Source of the DNA: HGM04593 sp045646845
GTDB taxonomy: Bacteria; Bacteroidota; Bacteroidia; Bacteroidales; Bacteroidaceae
Direction: 5' to 3'
NCBI GenBank assembly: GCA_045646845.1
Contig: JAZRLO010000043.1
Coordinates: 1 to 64,000 of the forward strand
DNA length: 64,000 bases
Both the position numbers and the translations under genes were made by a program. The notes under the pieces were generated by a model. That model made no database searches, was not told the DNA's origin, and saw only the letters and a list, made by a program, of their open reading frames with translations. Shown one piece after another: positions 1 to 8,702 of this stretch (positions within the stretch are counted from its first letter, which is position 1; each line of letters starts with the position of its first letter).

Positions 1-268
1 GAGTCGTTCATTAAAAAAAGGTCCATATATCAATGTAAAGTTGGAGAACAAGGTGCTTGCCATGAACGAGAGCGGTAAGAAATCGGTCATCAAGTCTTGG
101 GCTCGTGCTTCTATGATTTCTCCCGATTTTGTGGGACACACTATAGCTGTTCATAACGGTAATAAATTTATCCCTGTTTACGTAACTGAGAATATGGTAG
201 GTCACAAGTTGGGCGAGTTCGCGCCTACACGTACATTCCGTGGTCACTCAGGTAACCGTAAGAAGTAA
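1..268 (+). CDS. rpsS: 30S ribosomal protein S19 (start codon cut by window edge)
   Basis: S19 binds the 30S head beside S13. The frame reads SRSLKKGPYINVKL from base 2, and base 1 is the G of the start codon, so only two bases of the gene are missing. The reconstructed protein has 89 residues, the normal S19 length, with the family's basic C-terminus (TFRGHSGNRKK). It heads the visible part of the S10/spc/alpha superoperon; rplV follows 38 bases later. The upstream genes of the S10 cluster (rplB and others) would be expected to the left of the window. Confidence 0.97.
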   Translation, partial: SRSLKKGPYINVKLENKVLAMNESGKKSVIKSWARASMISPDFVGHTIAVHNGNKFIPVYVTENMVGHKLGEFAPTRTFRGHSGNRKK

Positions 269-306
269 AACAGGTATTTAAAAACTGAATTAAATTAAAT
301 AATATA

Positions 307-741
307 ATGGGAGCAAGAAAAAAAATAGCTGCTGACAAGAGAAAAGAGGCACGTAAGAGCCTTTATTTCGCCAGTGCAAAGGATATCCCTTCATCACCCC
401 GTAAGATGCGCCTCGTGGCTGATATGGTACGTGGCATGGAGGTTGGCCGTGCACTCGGTGTCTTGAAGTTCTCGACAAAGGCTGCTTCAAACAACGTTGA
501 GAAACTGTTGCGTTCGGCTATCGCGAACTGGGAGCAGAAGAATGAGCGCAAGGCTGAGAACGGCGAGCTCTACATCTCACAGATTTTTGTAGATGAGGCA
601 CGCACTCTTTATCGTATGCGTCCTGCACCTCAGGGTCGCGGATACAGAATCCGTAAGCGTTCCAACCACGTTACTATCTACGTGGACACTAAAGTAAATA
701 ATGACAATAAAAAAGTAGAAAGCAATGGGACAGAAGGTTAA
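307..741 (+). CDS. rplV: 50S ribosomal protein L22
   Basis: L22 lines the nascent-peptide exit tunnel and binds 23S rRNA. The 144-residue product carries the family core around SPRKMRLVADMVRG and the beta-hairpin ending GRGYRIRKRSNHVTI, which reaches into the tunnel. It has a short Bacteroidales-type C-terminal extension rich in Asn, Lys and Glu. The last 17 bases overlap the start of rpsC in another frame, which suggests translational coupling within the superoperon. Confidence 0.97.
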   Translation: MGARKKIAADKRKEARKSLYFASAKDIPSSPRKMRLVADMVRGMEVGRALGVLKFSTKAASNNVEKLLRSAIANWEQKNERKAENGELYISQIFVDEARTLYRMRPAPQGRGYRIRKRSNHVTIYVDTKVNNDNKKVESNGTEG

Positions 742-1453
742 TCCAATTAGTAATCGATTAGGTATCATCAGAGGATGGGATTCCAACTGGTACGGTGGTA
801 AGAACTACGGTGACGAATTGGTAGAAGATTCTAAGATCAGAAAATACCTTAATGTACGTTTGGCAAAGGCCAGCGTTTCTAAGATTGTCATCGAGCGTAC
901 TTTGAAACTTGTTACAATTACCGTTTGTACCGCTAAGCCCGGTATCATCATCGGTAAGGGTGGTCAGGAAGTTGACAAATTGAAGGAGGAGTTGAAGAAG
1001 ATCACTGACAAGGAGGTGCAGATCAATATTTTTGAGGTTAAGAAGCTTGAGCTTGACGCAACAATCGTTGCAAACAGCATAGCACGCCAGATAGAGGGCA
1101 AGATCGCATACCGCCGTGCAATCAAGACTGCAATCGCAAGCGCGATGCGTATGGGTGCCGAGGGTATCAAGATCCAGATTTCAGGCCGTTTGAACGGTGC
1201 CGAGATGGCTCGTTCAGAGATGTACAAGGAGGGTCGTACTCCTCTTCACACATTCCGCGCCGATATCGACTACTGCCATACAGAGGCCCTTACAAAGGTA
1301 GGTATCCTTGGTATCAAGGTGTGGATCTGCCGTGGCGAGGTCTATGGTAAGAGAGACTTGGCTCCGAACTTTACACAGAGCAAGGAGAATGGTTTCGGTG
1401 GCAACCAGGCTGGCGGAAGAAACTTCAAACGTAAGAAAAACAACAATCGCTAA
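725..1453 (+). CDS. rpsC: 30S ribosomal protein S3
   Basis: S3 sits at the mRNA entry channel of the 30S subunit. The 242-residue protein has an N-terminal MGQKVNPISNRLG, a type-2 KH domain with the GxxG loop in PGIIIGKGGQEVDKLK (around residues 70-85), and the C-terminal S3 domain (ISGRLNGAEMARSE). The tail is Gly/Asn/Lys-rich (GGNQAGGRNFKRKKNNN), as in other Bacteroidota. It starts inside the end of rplV and is followed by rplP after 20 bases. Confidence 0.97.
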   Translation: MGQKVNPISNRLGIIRGWDSNWYGGKNYGDELVEDSKIRKYLNVRLAKASVSKIVIERTLKLVTITVCTAKPGIIIGKGGQEVDKLKEELKKITDKEVQINIFEVKKLELDATIVANSIARQIEGKIAYRRAIKTAIASAMRMGAEGIKIQISGRLNGAEMARSEMYKEGRTPLHTFRADIDYCHTEALTKVGILGIKVWICRGEVYGKRDLAPNFTQSKENGFGGNQAGGRNFKRKKNNNR

Positions 1454-1473
1454 CGAATTGAATTTCAAGAATT

Positions 1474-1902
1474 ATGTTACAGCCTAAAAAGACAAAATAT
1501 AGAAGAGTGCAGCACGGCGTGTCTAAGGGTTTCGCAACTCGCGGTAACCAGCTCGCTTTCGGTTCTTTCGGAATCAAGTGTCTGCAGTACAAATGGTTGA
1601 ATGGCCGCCAGATTGAGGCTGCACGTATCGCGGTAACACGCCACATGCAGCGCCAGGGTCAGGTTTGGCTCCGTGTTTTCCCCGATAAACCAATCACTCG
1701 CAAGCCTGCCGATGTACGTATGGGTAAGGGTAAGGGTGATCCCGAGGGCTTTGTATTCCCCGTTACACCGGGCCGTATTCTCATCGAGATTGAGGGAGTT
1801 CCATTCGATGTAGCAAAAGAGGCATTGCGTCTTGCTGCTCAGAAGCTTCCTGTTACTACCAAGTTTATTGTTAGACGCGATTACGATTATAACAAGGCAT
1901 AA
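1474..1902 (+). CDS. rplP: 50S ribosomal protein L16
   Basis: L16 contacts the A-site tRNA and the peptidyl-transferase region of 23S rRNA. The 142-residue product begins MLQPKKTKYRRVQHG and contains the L16 signature around GKGKGDPEGFVFPVTPGRI. Length and order (rpsC-rplP-rpmC) are canonical. rpmC starts two bases after the stop codon, so the two genes are very likely translated together. Confidence 0.97.
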   Translation: MLQPKKTKYRRVQHGVSKGFATRGNQLAFGSFGIKCLQYKWLNGRQIEAARIAVTRHMQRQGQVWLRVFPDKPITRKPADVRMGKGKGDPEGFVFPVTPGRILIEIEGVPFDVAKEALRLAAQKLPVTTKFIVRRDYDYNKA

Positions 1903-1904
1903 TT

Positions 1905-2099
1905 ATGAAAATAGCAGAAATTAGAGAGCTCTCTACAGCAGAGCTGCAGGAAAGAGTTGAGGCTGATGTTACTCGTTATGCCCAGATGAAGATGAATCAC
2001 GCAATTTCACCGCTGGAGAACCCTGAGATGTTGAAGAATCTGCGTCGCGATATCGCGCGTATGAAGGGTGAGTTGCGCTCTCGCGAATTAAATAAATAA
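1905..2099 (+). CDS. rpmC: 50S ribosomal protein L29
   Basis: L29 is a small two-helix protein near the exit tunnel that helps dock SRP and trigger factor. The 64-residue product shows the expected helices (IAEIRELSTAELQERVEAD and NLRRDIARMKGELRSREL). It is in its usual place between rplP and rpsQ, with 2- and 9-base gaps to its neighbours. Confidence 0.95.
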   Translation: MKIAEIRELSTAELQERVEADVTRYAQMKMNHAISPLENPEMLKNLRRDIARMKGELRSRELNK

Positions 2100-2108
2100 T
2101 TAAGACTT

Positions 2109-2366
2109 ATGGAAGTAAGAAATTTGAGAAAAGAGCGTACCGGTATAGTTGTAAGCAACAAAATGGACAAGACTATTACCGTTGCTGCCAAGTTTAAGGA
2201 GAAGCACCCCATCTACGGTAAATTCGTGAGCAGAACAAAGAAGTATCATGTACACGATGAGAAGCAGGAGTGCTCTGTAGGTGATACAGTACGCATTATG
2301 GAGACTCGTCCCTTGAGCAAGACCAAGAGATGGAGGTTAGTAGAAATCATCGAAAAAGTTAAGTAA
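2109..2366 (+). CDS. rpsQ: 30S ribosomal protein S17
   Basis: S17 is an OB-fold protein that binds the 5' domain of 16S rRNA. The 85-residue product contains the conserved core RTGIVVSNKMDKTITV, followed by KYHVHDEKQECSVGDTVRI and ETRPLSKTKRWRLVE, all typical of the family. rplN begins two bases after its stop. Confidence 0.97.
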   Translation: MEVRNLRKERTGIVVSNKMDKTITVAAKFKEKHPIYGKFVSRTKKYHVHDEKQECSVGDTVRIMETRPLSKTKRWRLVEIIEKVK

Positions 2367-2368
2367 TT

Positions 2369-2737
2369 ATGATACAGGTTGAGTCAAGACTTACAGTTTG
2401 TGACAATAGCGGTGCGAAAGAGGCACTCTGTATTCGCGTACTTGGTGGTACACGTCGCCGCTATGCTTCTGTAGGGGATGTGATCGTAGTCTCTGTGAAG
2501 AGCGTGATCCCCTCAAGCGATTTGAAGAAGGGAGTCGTTTCAAAGGCTCTTATTGTACGTACCAAGAAAGAGGTTCGCCGTCAGGACGGTTCATACATCC
2601 GTTTCGACGACAACGCTTGCATTCTGCTTAACAATGCCGGCGAAATGCGCGGTAGCCGTATCTTCGGCCCTGTAGCGCGTGAGCTTCGTGCAACTGATTA
2701 TACCAAGGTCGTATCATTGGCACCGGAGGTACTTTAA
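2369..2737 (+). CDS. rplN: 50S ribosomal protein L14
   Basis: L14 forms intersubunit bridge contacts and binds 23S rRNA. The 122-residue product matches the near-invariant length of the family. It begins MIQVESRLTVCDNSGAK and has the L14 signature (ILLNNAGEMRGSRIFGPVAR) near the C-terminus. It is the first gene of the classical spc segment. Confidence 0.98.
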   Translation: MIQVESRLTVCDNSGAKEALCIRVLGGTRRRYASVGDVIVVSVKSVIPSSDLKKGVVSKALIVRTKKEVRRQDGSYIRFDDNACILLNNAGEMRGSRIFGPVARELRATDYTKVVSLAPEVL

Positions 2738-2756
2738 TCTTTAAAAATTAGAAGTA

Positions 2757-3074
2757 ATGAAGAAATTACATATCAAGAAAGGTGATATGGTCATCGTAAA
2801 CGCTGGCGAGGACAAGGGCAAGACCGGTAAGGTTTTGCAGGTTCTCGTAGCCAAGGACCGTGCCATCGTAGAGGGCGTTAACATGGTTTCAAAGAGCACG
2901 AAGCCGAGCGCAAAGAATCCCCAGGGAGGTATTGTAAAACAGGAAGCTTCTATCCACGTATCGAACCTGAACTTGGTTGATCCCAAGACAGGTGCAGCTA
3001 CACGTATCGGCCGCAAGGTAAATGCCGAGGGTAAGAAGGTTCGTTATGCTAAAAAATCAGGAGAGGAGATTTAA
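2757..3074 (+). CDS. rplX: 50S ribosomal protein L24
   Basis: L24 is an assembly initiator of the large subunit. The 105-residue product has an N-terminal KOW motif (KGDMVIVNAGEDKGKTGKVL, residues about 8-27) and the typical middle NPQGGIVKQEASIHVSN. Its TAA stop overlaps or abuts the rplE start region, consistent with coupled translation. Confidence 0.97.
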   Translation: MKKLHIKKGDMVIVNAGEDKGKTGKVLQVLVAKDRAIVEGVNMVSKSTKPSAKNPQGGIVKQEASIHVSNLNLVDPKTGAATRIGRKVNAEGKKVRYAKKSGEEI

Positions 3075-3076
3075 TG

Positions 3077-3622
3077 ATGGGTAATACAGCTAGCCTTAAA
3101 AAAGAATATGCCGAGCGTATTGCTCCGGCTTTGATGAAGCAGTTCAACTATTCATCTTCAATGCAGGTACCTGTACTCAAGAAGATCGTTATCAACGAGG
3201 GTCTTGGTGCAGCTACTCAGGACAAGAAGATCATCGATGTCGCAATCAACGAGATTACAGCCATCACAGGTCAGAAGGCCGTTGCCACTGTTTCACGTAA
3301 GGATATTTCAAACTTCAAGTTGCGTAAGAAGATGCCTATCGGCGTAATGGTAACTCTGCGTCGCGAGCGCATGTATGAGTTCCTTGAGCGTCTGGTTCGC
3401 GTGGCACTTCCCCGTATCCGCGACTTCAAGGGTATCGAGAGCAAGTTCGACGGTAACGGTAACTACTCTTTGGGTATCAAGGAGCAGATTATCTTCCCCG
3501 AGATCAACATCGACAACATCATGCGTCTTAACGGTATGAACATCACATTCGTGACAACTGCCAAGACAGACGAAGAGGGTTTTGCCCTGTTGAAAGAGTT
3601 TGGTCTTCCTTTTAAAAAATAA
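3077..3622 (+). CDS. rplE: 50S ribosomal protein L5
   Basis: L5 binds 5S rRNA and forms bridge B1b. The product (181 residues from this start) carries family motifs MQVPVLKKIVINEGLG and LRRERMYEFLERLV. Two adjacent ATGs exist, at 3074 (overlapping the rplX stop) and 3077. I chose 3077 because GGAG at 3065-3068 is then 8 bases away and the product begins MGNTASLKKEY, like Bacteroidales L5. The choice changes the protein by one residue. Confidence 0.96.
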   Translation: MGNTASLKKEYAERIAPALMKQFNYSSSMQVPVLKKIVINEGLGAATQDKKIIDVAINEITAITGQKAVATVSRKDISNFKLRKKMPIGVMVTLRRERMYEFLERLVRVALPRIRDFKGIESKFDGNGNYSLGIKEQIIFPEINIDNIMRLNGMNITFVTTAKTDEEGFALLKEFGLPFKK

Positions 3623-3639
3623 AATAACATAATCAGACT

Positions 3640-3939
3640 ATGGCAAAAGAATCAATGAAAGCACGCGAGGTAAAGCGTGCAAAGTTGGCCAAGAAATATG
3701 CTGCAAAGCGCGAGGCTCTCAAGAAGGTCGTTAACACAGGTTCTCCTGAAGAGGCTTATGAGGCAGCACGCAAGTTGCAGGCATTGCCCTTGAATTCTAA
3801 CCCTATCCGCATGCACAACCGTTGCAAGTTGACAGGTCGTCCCAAGGGTTATATTCGTCTTTTCGGCATTTCACGTATTCAGTTCCGTGAGATGGCATCA
3901 CAGGGTCTTATCCCAGGTGTAAGAAAAGCCAGCTGGTAA
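3640..3939 (+). CDS. rpsN: 30S ribosomal protein S14, zinc-free (C-) form
   Basis: S14 helps assemble the 30S head. The 99-residue product is the long form. Only a single Cys is seen in the conserved NRCKLTGRPKGYIR segment, so it lacks the CxxC pairs of the zinc-ribbon form and should not need zinc. The C-terminus is the canonical IPGVRKASW. It sits between rplE and rpsH, as usual. Confidence 0.97.
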   Translation: MAKESMKAREVKRAKLAKKYAAKREALKKVVNTGSPEEAYEAARKLQALPLNSNPIRMHNRCKLTGRPKGYIRLFGISRIQFREMASQGLIPGVRKASW

Positions 3940-4001
3940 TTTTTTGAGTGTTTAATATAAATATTGTCAGGGAAGTCCTGATCAATTTAAAATCATTTTT
4001 T

Positions 4002-4397
4002 ATGACAGATCCTATTGCAGATTATTTGACGAGGTTGAGAAATGCCATTCAAGCTAAGCACAGAGTGGTAGAAGTTCCTGCCTCTAACCTCAAGAAGGAG
4101 ATTACAAAGATTCTTTTTGAGAAGGGTTACATCTTGAACTACAAGTTCATCGAGGATGGCCCTCAAGGCACAATCAAGATTGCCTTGAAGTACGACGCTG
4201 TAAACAAGGTAAACGCAATCAAGAACTTGGTTCGCGTTTCTTCACCCGGTTTGCGCCGTTATACGGCATACAAAGATATGCCCAGAGTGATCAATGGATT
4301 GGGTATCGCTATTTTGTCGACATCCAAAGGTGTAATGACAGACAAGGAGGCTGCTGCCGAGAGAATCGGTGGTGAGGTTCTCTGCTATGTCTACTAA
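4002..4397 (+). CDS. rpsH: 30S ribosomal protein S8
   Basis: S8 binds the central domain of 16S rRNA and in other bacteria is the translational repressor of the spc operon. The 131-residue product begins MTDPIADYLTRLRNA, the family's start, and ends with the conserved VMTDKEAAAERIGGEVLCYVY. The frame is open upstream to 3948, but those 18 codons are not family-like, so the ATG at 4002 is chosen. The 62-base gap before it is the longest inside this part of the cluster. Confidence 0.97.
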   Translation: MTDPIADYLTRLRNAIQAKHRVVEVPASNLKKEITKILFEKGYILNYKFIEDGPQGTIKIALKYDAVNKVNAIKNLVRVSSPGLRRYTAYKDMPRVINGLGIAILSTSKGVMTDKEAAAERIGGEVLCYVY

Positions 4398-4413
4398 TAA
4401 GGAGGATTGAGCA

Positions 4414-4992
4414 ATGTCTAGAATTGGTAAATTACCCATTAGTATTCCCGCAAACGTTACCGTTACAGTAAGTGACGAGAACGTAATCACTGTAAAAGGT
4501 CCTAAAGGTGAGCTCTCTCAGAAGGTTGATCCTTCTATCGCAGTTGTTGTAGAGGACGGCACACTTACAGTAAAGTATGCTGATTGCGAGACTTATGCTG
4601 AGGCTACAAAGCAGCAGCACGCTTATCACGGTCTCTATCGTGCTCTTATCAACAACATGGTAATCGGTGTTTCTGCCGGTTTCAGAAAAGAGCTTGAGCT
4701 CGTCGGTGTAGGTTATCGTGTGAACGATAAGCCCAACAATGCTATTGAGTTGTTGCTTGGTTTTACTCACCCAATCTATATGCAGTTCCCTGCAGAGGTT
4801 AAGATTGAGACTAAGTCTGAGAGAAATAAGAACCCGCTTATCATATTGGAGTCTTGCAACAAAGAGTTGCTTGGTCTGATTTGTGCGAAGATCCGCTCAT
4901 TCCGCAAGCCTGAGCCATACAAGGGTAAGGGTGTCAAGTTTGTTGGCGAGATTATCCGTCGCAAGTCTGGTAAGTCGGCAGGTGCTAAATAA
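4414..4992 (+). CDS. rplF: 50S ribosomal protein L6
   Basis: L6 lies near the factor-binding stalk base. The 192-residue product begins MSRIGKLPI and has two repeated L6 folds; the family signature PEPYKGKGVKFVGEIIRRK is at the C-terminus. An AAGGAGG-like Shine-Dalgarno (taaggagga at about 4398-4406) precedes the ATG, one of the clearer ones in this cluster. Confidence 0.97.
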   Translation: MSRIGKLPISIPANVTVTVSDENVITVKGPKGELSQKVDPSIAVVVEDGTLTVKYADCETYAEATKQQHAYHGLYRALINNMVIGVSAGFRKELELVGVGYRVNDKPNNAIELLLGFTHPIYMQFPAEVKIETKSERNKNPLIILESCNKELLGLICAKIRSFRKPEPYKGKGVKFVGEIIRRKSGKSAGAK

Positions 4993-5012
4993 TTCAGTAA
5001 AACAGTAAGCAT

Positions 5013-5354
5013 ATGACAACAAAGATAGAAAGACGTACCAAGATTAAGTATAGAGTGCGCAACAAGATCTCAGGTGTTGCAGAGCGTCCACGCATGAGCG
5101 TTTTCCGCAGCAACAAGCAGATCTATGTTCAGATAATCAATGACCAGACAGGTCGCACATTGGCTGCCGCATCGTCTCTCGGTCTTGAGGCAATGCCCAA
5201 GAAGGAGCAGGCTGCAAAAGTAGGTGAGTTGATCGCGAAGAAGGCAATCGAGGCTGGTATTACAGCTGTTGTTTTCGACCGTAACGGTTACCTCTACCAC
5301 GGAAGAGTTAAGGAAGTAGCTGACGCTGCACGTAATGGTGGTCTTAAATTCTAA
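5013..5354 (+). CDS. rplR: 50S ribosomal protein L18
   Basis: L18 binds 5S rRNA and attaches it to the large subunit. The 113-residue product shows the basic N-terminus (ERRTKIKYRVRNKISG), the strand RPRMSVFRSNKQIYVQIIND and the C-terminal VVFDRNGYLYHGRVKEVADAARNGGLKF, all characteristic. rpsE follows after 5 bases. Confidence 0.97.
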   Translation: MTTKIERRTKIKYRVRNKISGVAERPRMSVFRSNKQIYVQIINDQTGRTLAAASSLGLEAMPKKEQAAKVGELIAKKAIEAGITAVVFDRNGYLYHGRVKEVADAARNGGLKF

Positions 5355-5359
5355 AGGAT

Positions 5360-5875
5360 ATGGCAGTTAATAATAGAGTAAAAGTCGCAAACGACGTTGA
5401 ATTGAAAGATAGATTGGTTGCTATCAACCGCGTAACCAAGGTTACAAAGGGTGGTCGTACATTCAGTTTCTCGGCAATCGTTGTTGTTGGTAACGAGAAT
5501 GGCATCATCGGTTATGGTCTTGGTAAGGCAAGCGAGGTAACTGCAGCTATTGCCAAAGGTGTAGAGGCAGCAAAGAAGAACCTTGTTCGTGTACCTGTAC
5601 TCAAGGGTACAGTTCCCCACGAGCAGTCAGCTCACTTCGGTGGTGCTGAGGTCTTCATCAAGCCTGCATCACACGGTACCGGAGTTGTTGCCGGTGGTGC
5701 GATGCGTGCCGTATTGGAGAGTGTTGGTATCACTGACGTTCTTGCTAAGTCTAAGGGTTCTTCTAACCCCCACAACTTGGTTAAGGCTACAATTGCAGCT
5801 TTGAGCGAGATGCGTGACGCACGCATGGTTGCCCAGAACAGAGGTGTAAGCATGAGTAAGGTTTTTAACGGATAA
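5360..5875 (+). CDS. rpsE: 30S ribosomal protein S5
   Basis: S5 lies at the mRNA entry site and contributes to decoding accuracy. The 171-residue product has the N-terminal double-stranded-RNA-binding-like S5 domain (VTKGGRTFSFSAIVVVGN, then GIIGYGLGKASEV) and the C-terminal domain (AVLESVGITDVLAKSKGSSN). Spacing to rpmD is 13 bases. Confidence 0.97.
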   Translation: MAVNNRVKVANDVELKDRLVAINRVTKVTKGGRTFSFSAIVVVGNENGIIGYGLGKASEVTAAIAKGVEAAKKNLVRVPVLKGTVPHEQSAHFGGAEVFIKPASHGTGVVAGGAMRAVLESVGITDVLAKSKGSSNPHNLVKATIAALSEMRDARMVAQNRGVSMSKVFNG

Positions 5876-5888
5876 GGAGAATTTAATT

Positions 5889-6068
5889 ATGGCTACAATA
5901 AAGATTAAACAGGTAAAAAGTCGTATCGGTGCTCCTAAGACACAGAAACTGACACTCGATGCTCTTGGTCTTACCAAGATGAACAAGGTAGTGGAGCGTC
6001 CCGATAACGCAGCTATCCGCGGCATGATTAAGAAGGTTCAGCATTTGGTTGCCATTGTTGAAGAGTAA
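5889..6068 (+). CDS. rpmD: 50S ribosomal protein L30
   Basis: L30 is a small 23S rRNA-binding protein. This 59-residue gene was found by reading the gap between rpsE and rplO. It begins MATIKIKQVKSRIG and contains the family core (TLDALGLTKMNKVVERPD, then AIRGMIKKVQHLV). An AAGGAG Shine-Dalgarno lies just upstream (5875-5880). Position and length are canonical. Confidence 0.96.
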   Translation: MATIKIKQVKSRIGAPKTQKLTLDALGLTKMNKVVERPDNAAIRGMIKKVQHLVAIVEE

Positions 6069-6091
6069 TTAACTATTAAAAGAATTCTGTT

Positions 6092-6538
6092 ATGAAATTA
6101 AATAATCTTAAGCCAGCCGAGGGTGCTGTTAAGGCTCGCAAAAGAATTGGACGTGGTACAGGATCGGGTAGAGGTGGTACTTCTACACGTGGTCACAAGG
6201 GTGCCAAGTCACGTTCTGGCTACAGCAAGAAGATCGGTTTCGAGGGTGGTCAGATGCCTTTGCAGCGTCGCGTGCCCAAGTACGGCTTTAAAAATATCAA
6301 TAGAGTAGAATATAAGGCTATCAACTTGTCTACTCTCCAGGCTCTTGCCGAGAGCAAGTCTTTGGAGACTATCAATGTTCAGGCTTTGGTCGCTGCCGGC
6401 TTCATCTCATCTAAGCAGCTTGTTAAGGTGTTGGCGAACGGTACTTTGACTGCAAAGCTGACTGTAGAGGCTCACGCTTTCTCTCAGAAGGCTATCGAGG
6501 CTATCGAGGCAGTAGGTGGTACAGTAGTAAAGCTTTAA
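6092..6538 (+). CDS. rplO: 50S ribosomal protein L15
   Basis: L15 is a late-assembly 23S rRNA-binding protein. The 148-residue product has the Gly/Arg-rich N-terminal tail (RKRIGRGTGSGRGGTSTRGH, then KSRSGYSKKIGFEGGQMPL) and the globular C-terminal half (LVKVLANGTLTAKLTVEAHA). secY starts 3 bases after its stop, the usual rplO-secY pairing. Confidence 0.97.
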   Translation: MKLNNLKPAEGAVKARKRIGRGTGSGRGGTSTRGHKGAKSRSGYSKKIGFEGGQMPLQRRVPKYGFKNINRVEYKAINLSTLQALAESKSLETINVQALVAAGFISSKQLVKVLANGTLTAKLTVEAHAFSQKAIEAIEAVGGTVVKL

Positions 6539-6541
6539 AAA

Positions 6542-7888
6542 ATGGCAAATAAAATATCAAACCTTAAATTTGTCCAGACCATAAAGAACATCTGGAAGGT
6601 CCAGGAACTCAGAACCCGTATCGGTATAACATTGCTCTTCGTGGCAATATACCGTTTCGGTTCTTATGTGGTCCTTCCGGGTGTCAACGCTGCTGTCCTC
6701 TCAAGTCATGAGGATGCAGCTGCGGCAAGCAGTTCTGCAGATGGTTTGATGTCTCTGCTCGACATGTTCTCGGGTGGCGCGTTTACCAATGCTTCAATTT
6801 TTGCACTTGGTATCATGCCATACATTTCCGCGTCAATTGTAATCCAGTTGCTCGGATTGGCTGTTCCTTCTTTCCAGAAGATGCAGCGCGAGGGTGAGAG
6901 CGGACGCCGCAAGTTGAACCAGTACACCCGTTACTTGACCTTGGCGATACTTATCCCGCAGGCAATTGCATACCTTTCAAGCCTGCAGGCTATCCTTCCC
7001 GGTGATGTGACTGTGAACATCAACTACGTTTCTTCAACAATCGTCCTTGCAGCAGGCAGTATGTTCATCCTCTGGTTGGGTGAGCGTATTACTGACAAGG
7101 GTATCGGAAACGGTGTTTCAATCATAATCATGGTCGGTATTATCGCTCGTCTGCCAAGAGCATTCTTCCAGGAGTTTACTCAGAGAATGACTGGTGCTTC
7201 AGGTGGCGGTATGGTGATGTTCCTCTTCGAGATTGTGCTGCTTCTGTTGGTTCTCTGTGCCGGTGTTGCGCTTCTGCGCGGTACACGCAAGATCCCCGTA
7301 CAGTATGCAAAGCAGTCAACAGGCGGTGCGGCAGTTTCCGGTGCGCGTCAGTACCTCCCTTTGAAGGTCAATTCGGCTAATGTGATGCCTATCATCTTTG
7401 CTCAGGCAATCATGTTCATCCCGATGGCCATCATGGGATACAATACATCCAGTGACGGTGTAGCTGCACTTTTGTCAGACCATACAAGCTGGTTGTACAA
7501 CTTGATATTTGCGGTACTTATCATAATGTTCACATACTTCTACACTGCGATTACTATCAATCCGGTGCAGATGGCCGAGGACATGAAGCGCAACAACGGC
7601 TTCATCCCGGGAATAAAGCCAGGCAAGGCAACAGCCGAGTATATCGATACAGTAATGTCCCGAATTACTTTCCCTGGTTCATTGTTCCTTGCTGGTATAG
7701 CAGTTCTCCCTGTATTGGCAGGTCTGCTTAACGTTCAGCCCGAGTTCGCAAGCTTCTTCGGTGGCACATCGCTGCTCATTCTCGTAGGTGTTATCCTCGA
7801 TACATTGCAGCAGATCGAGAGCCATCTTATGATGAGACATTATGACGGTCTGTTGACTTCAGGCCGCATTAAGGGTCGTACGGAATAA
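6542..7888 (+). CDS. secY: Sec translocon channel subunit SecY
   Basis: SecY is the protein-conducting channel of the inner membrane, working with SecE, SecG and SecA. The 448-residue protein has about ten hydrophobic helices. Recognisable segments are GITLLFVAIYRFGSYVVLPG (helix 1), DMFSGGAFTNASIFALGIMP (plug/helix 2 region), GERITDKGIGNGVSIIIMVG, and the cytoplasmic loops with VQYAKQ and EDMKRNNGFIPGIKPG that contact ribosome and SecA. It lies between rplO and map, as in other Bacteroidota; adk is absent here. Confidence 0.98.
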   Translation: MANKISNLKFVQTIKNIWKVQELRTRIGITLLFVAIYRFGSYVVLPGVNAAVLSSHEDAAAASSSADGLMSLLDMFSGGAFTNASIFALGIMPYISASIVIQLLGLAVPSFQKMQREGESGRRKLNQYTRYLTLAILIPQAIAYLSSLQAILPGDVTVNINYVSSTIVLAAGSMFILWLGERITDKGIGNGVSIIIMVGIIARLPRAFFQEFTQRMTGASGGGMVMFLFEIVLLLLVLCAGVALLRGTRKIPVQYAKQSTGGAAVSGARQYLPLKVNSANVMPIIFAQAIMFIPMAIMGYNTSSDGVAALLSDHTSWLYNLIFAVLIIMFTYFYTAITINPVQMAEDMKRNNGFIPGIKPGKATAEYIDTVMSRITFPGSLFLAGIAVLPVLAGLLNVQPEFASFFGGTSLLILVGVILDTLQQIESHLMMRHYDGLLTSGRIKGRTE

Positions 7889-7903
7889 TTCGTTGAGCTA
7901 AGA

Positions 7904-8701
7904 ATGATATTTCTTAAGACAGCTGATGAAATAGAACTACTTCGGCAGGCAAATCTGCTTGTAGGCAAGGCGCTTGCCGAAGTAGCTAAAATAATAGAGC
8001 CAGGTGTGACTACCAGACAGCTCGATAGGGTTGCCGAAGAGTTCATCCGTGACAACGGAGCCATCCCGACATTCAAGGGATATCCGAACCACGAAGGTAC
8101 TCCGTTCCCGGGTTCTATTTGCGCATCGGTCAACGATGTTGTGGTGCACGGGATCCCAAACGATGTTCCTCTTAGAGAGGGCGATATCATATCGGTCGAT
8201 TGTGGAACAAAGCTTGACGGTTTCTGTGGAGATTCCTGCTATACATTCTGTGTGGGCGAGGTTGACGAAGCGACAAAAAAGCTTCTGCAAGTAACCAAGG
8301 AGTCTCTTTATAAAGGTATTGAACAGGCGGTTCACGGCAAACGTCTCGGTGATATCGGTTCTGCAGTGCAGACTCATTGCGAACAGAACGGTTTCGGAGT
8401 TGTGCGTGAATTCGTAGGACACGGTATCGGCCGTGAGATGCATGAGTCACCCGAGGTGCCTAATTACGGGCGCAAGGGAAACGGCCTGCAGCTCCGTCAG
8501 GGTATGTGCATTGCGATTGAGCCTATGATTACTCTCGGAAAGCGTCAGATCTTCATGGAACGTGACGGCTGGACGGTGAGGACTCGCGACAGAAAGAATG
8601 CGGCGCATTTCGAGCATACTATTGCCGTGGGTAAAAACGGTGCCGACATATTGTCATCGTTCGACTATGTAGAAGAAGTCTTAAGTAAAAAAGGATATTG
8701 A
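7904..8701 (+). CDS. map: Methionine aminopeptidase, type I
   Basis: The enzyme removes the initiator methionine from nascent cytosolic proteins. The 265-residue pita-bread-fold protein has all metal ligands of the family: D99 and D110 (ISVDCGTKLDGFCGDS), H173 (GHGIGREMH), E206 (AIEPMI) and E237 (HFEHTIAV), plus the substrate histidine H82 (VVHGIP). It has no N-terminal zinc-finger extension, so it is the short type I form. It lies 15 bases after secY and one base before infA, so it is part of the translation operon. Confidence 0.97.
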   Translation: MIFLKTADEIELLRQANLLVGKALAEVAKIIEPGVTTRQLDRVAEEFIRDNGAIPTFKGYPNHEGTPFPGSICASVNDVVVHGIPNDVPLREGDIISVDCGTKLDGFCGDSCYTFCVGEVDEATKKLLQVTKESLYKGIEQAVHGKRLGDIGSAVQTHCEQNGFGVVREFVGHGIGREMHESPEVPNYGRKGNGLQLRQGMCIAIEPMITLGKRQIFMERDGWTVRTRDRKNAAHFEHTIAVGKNGADILSSFDYVEEVLSKKGY

Positions 8702-8702
8702 T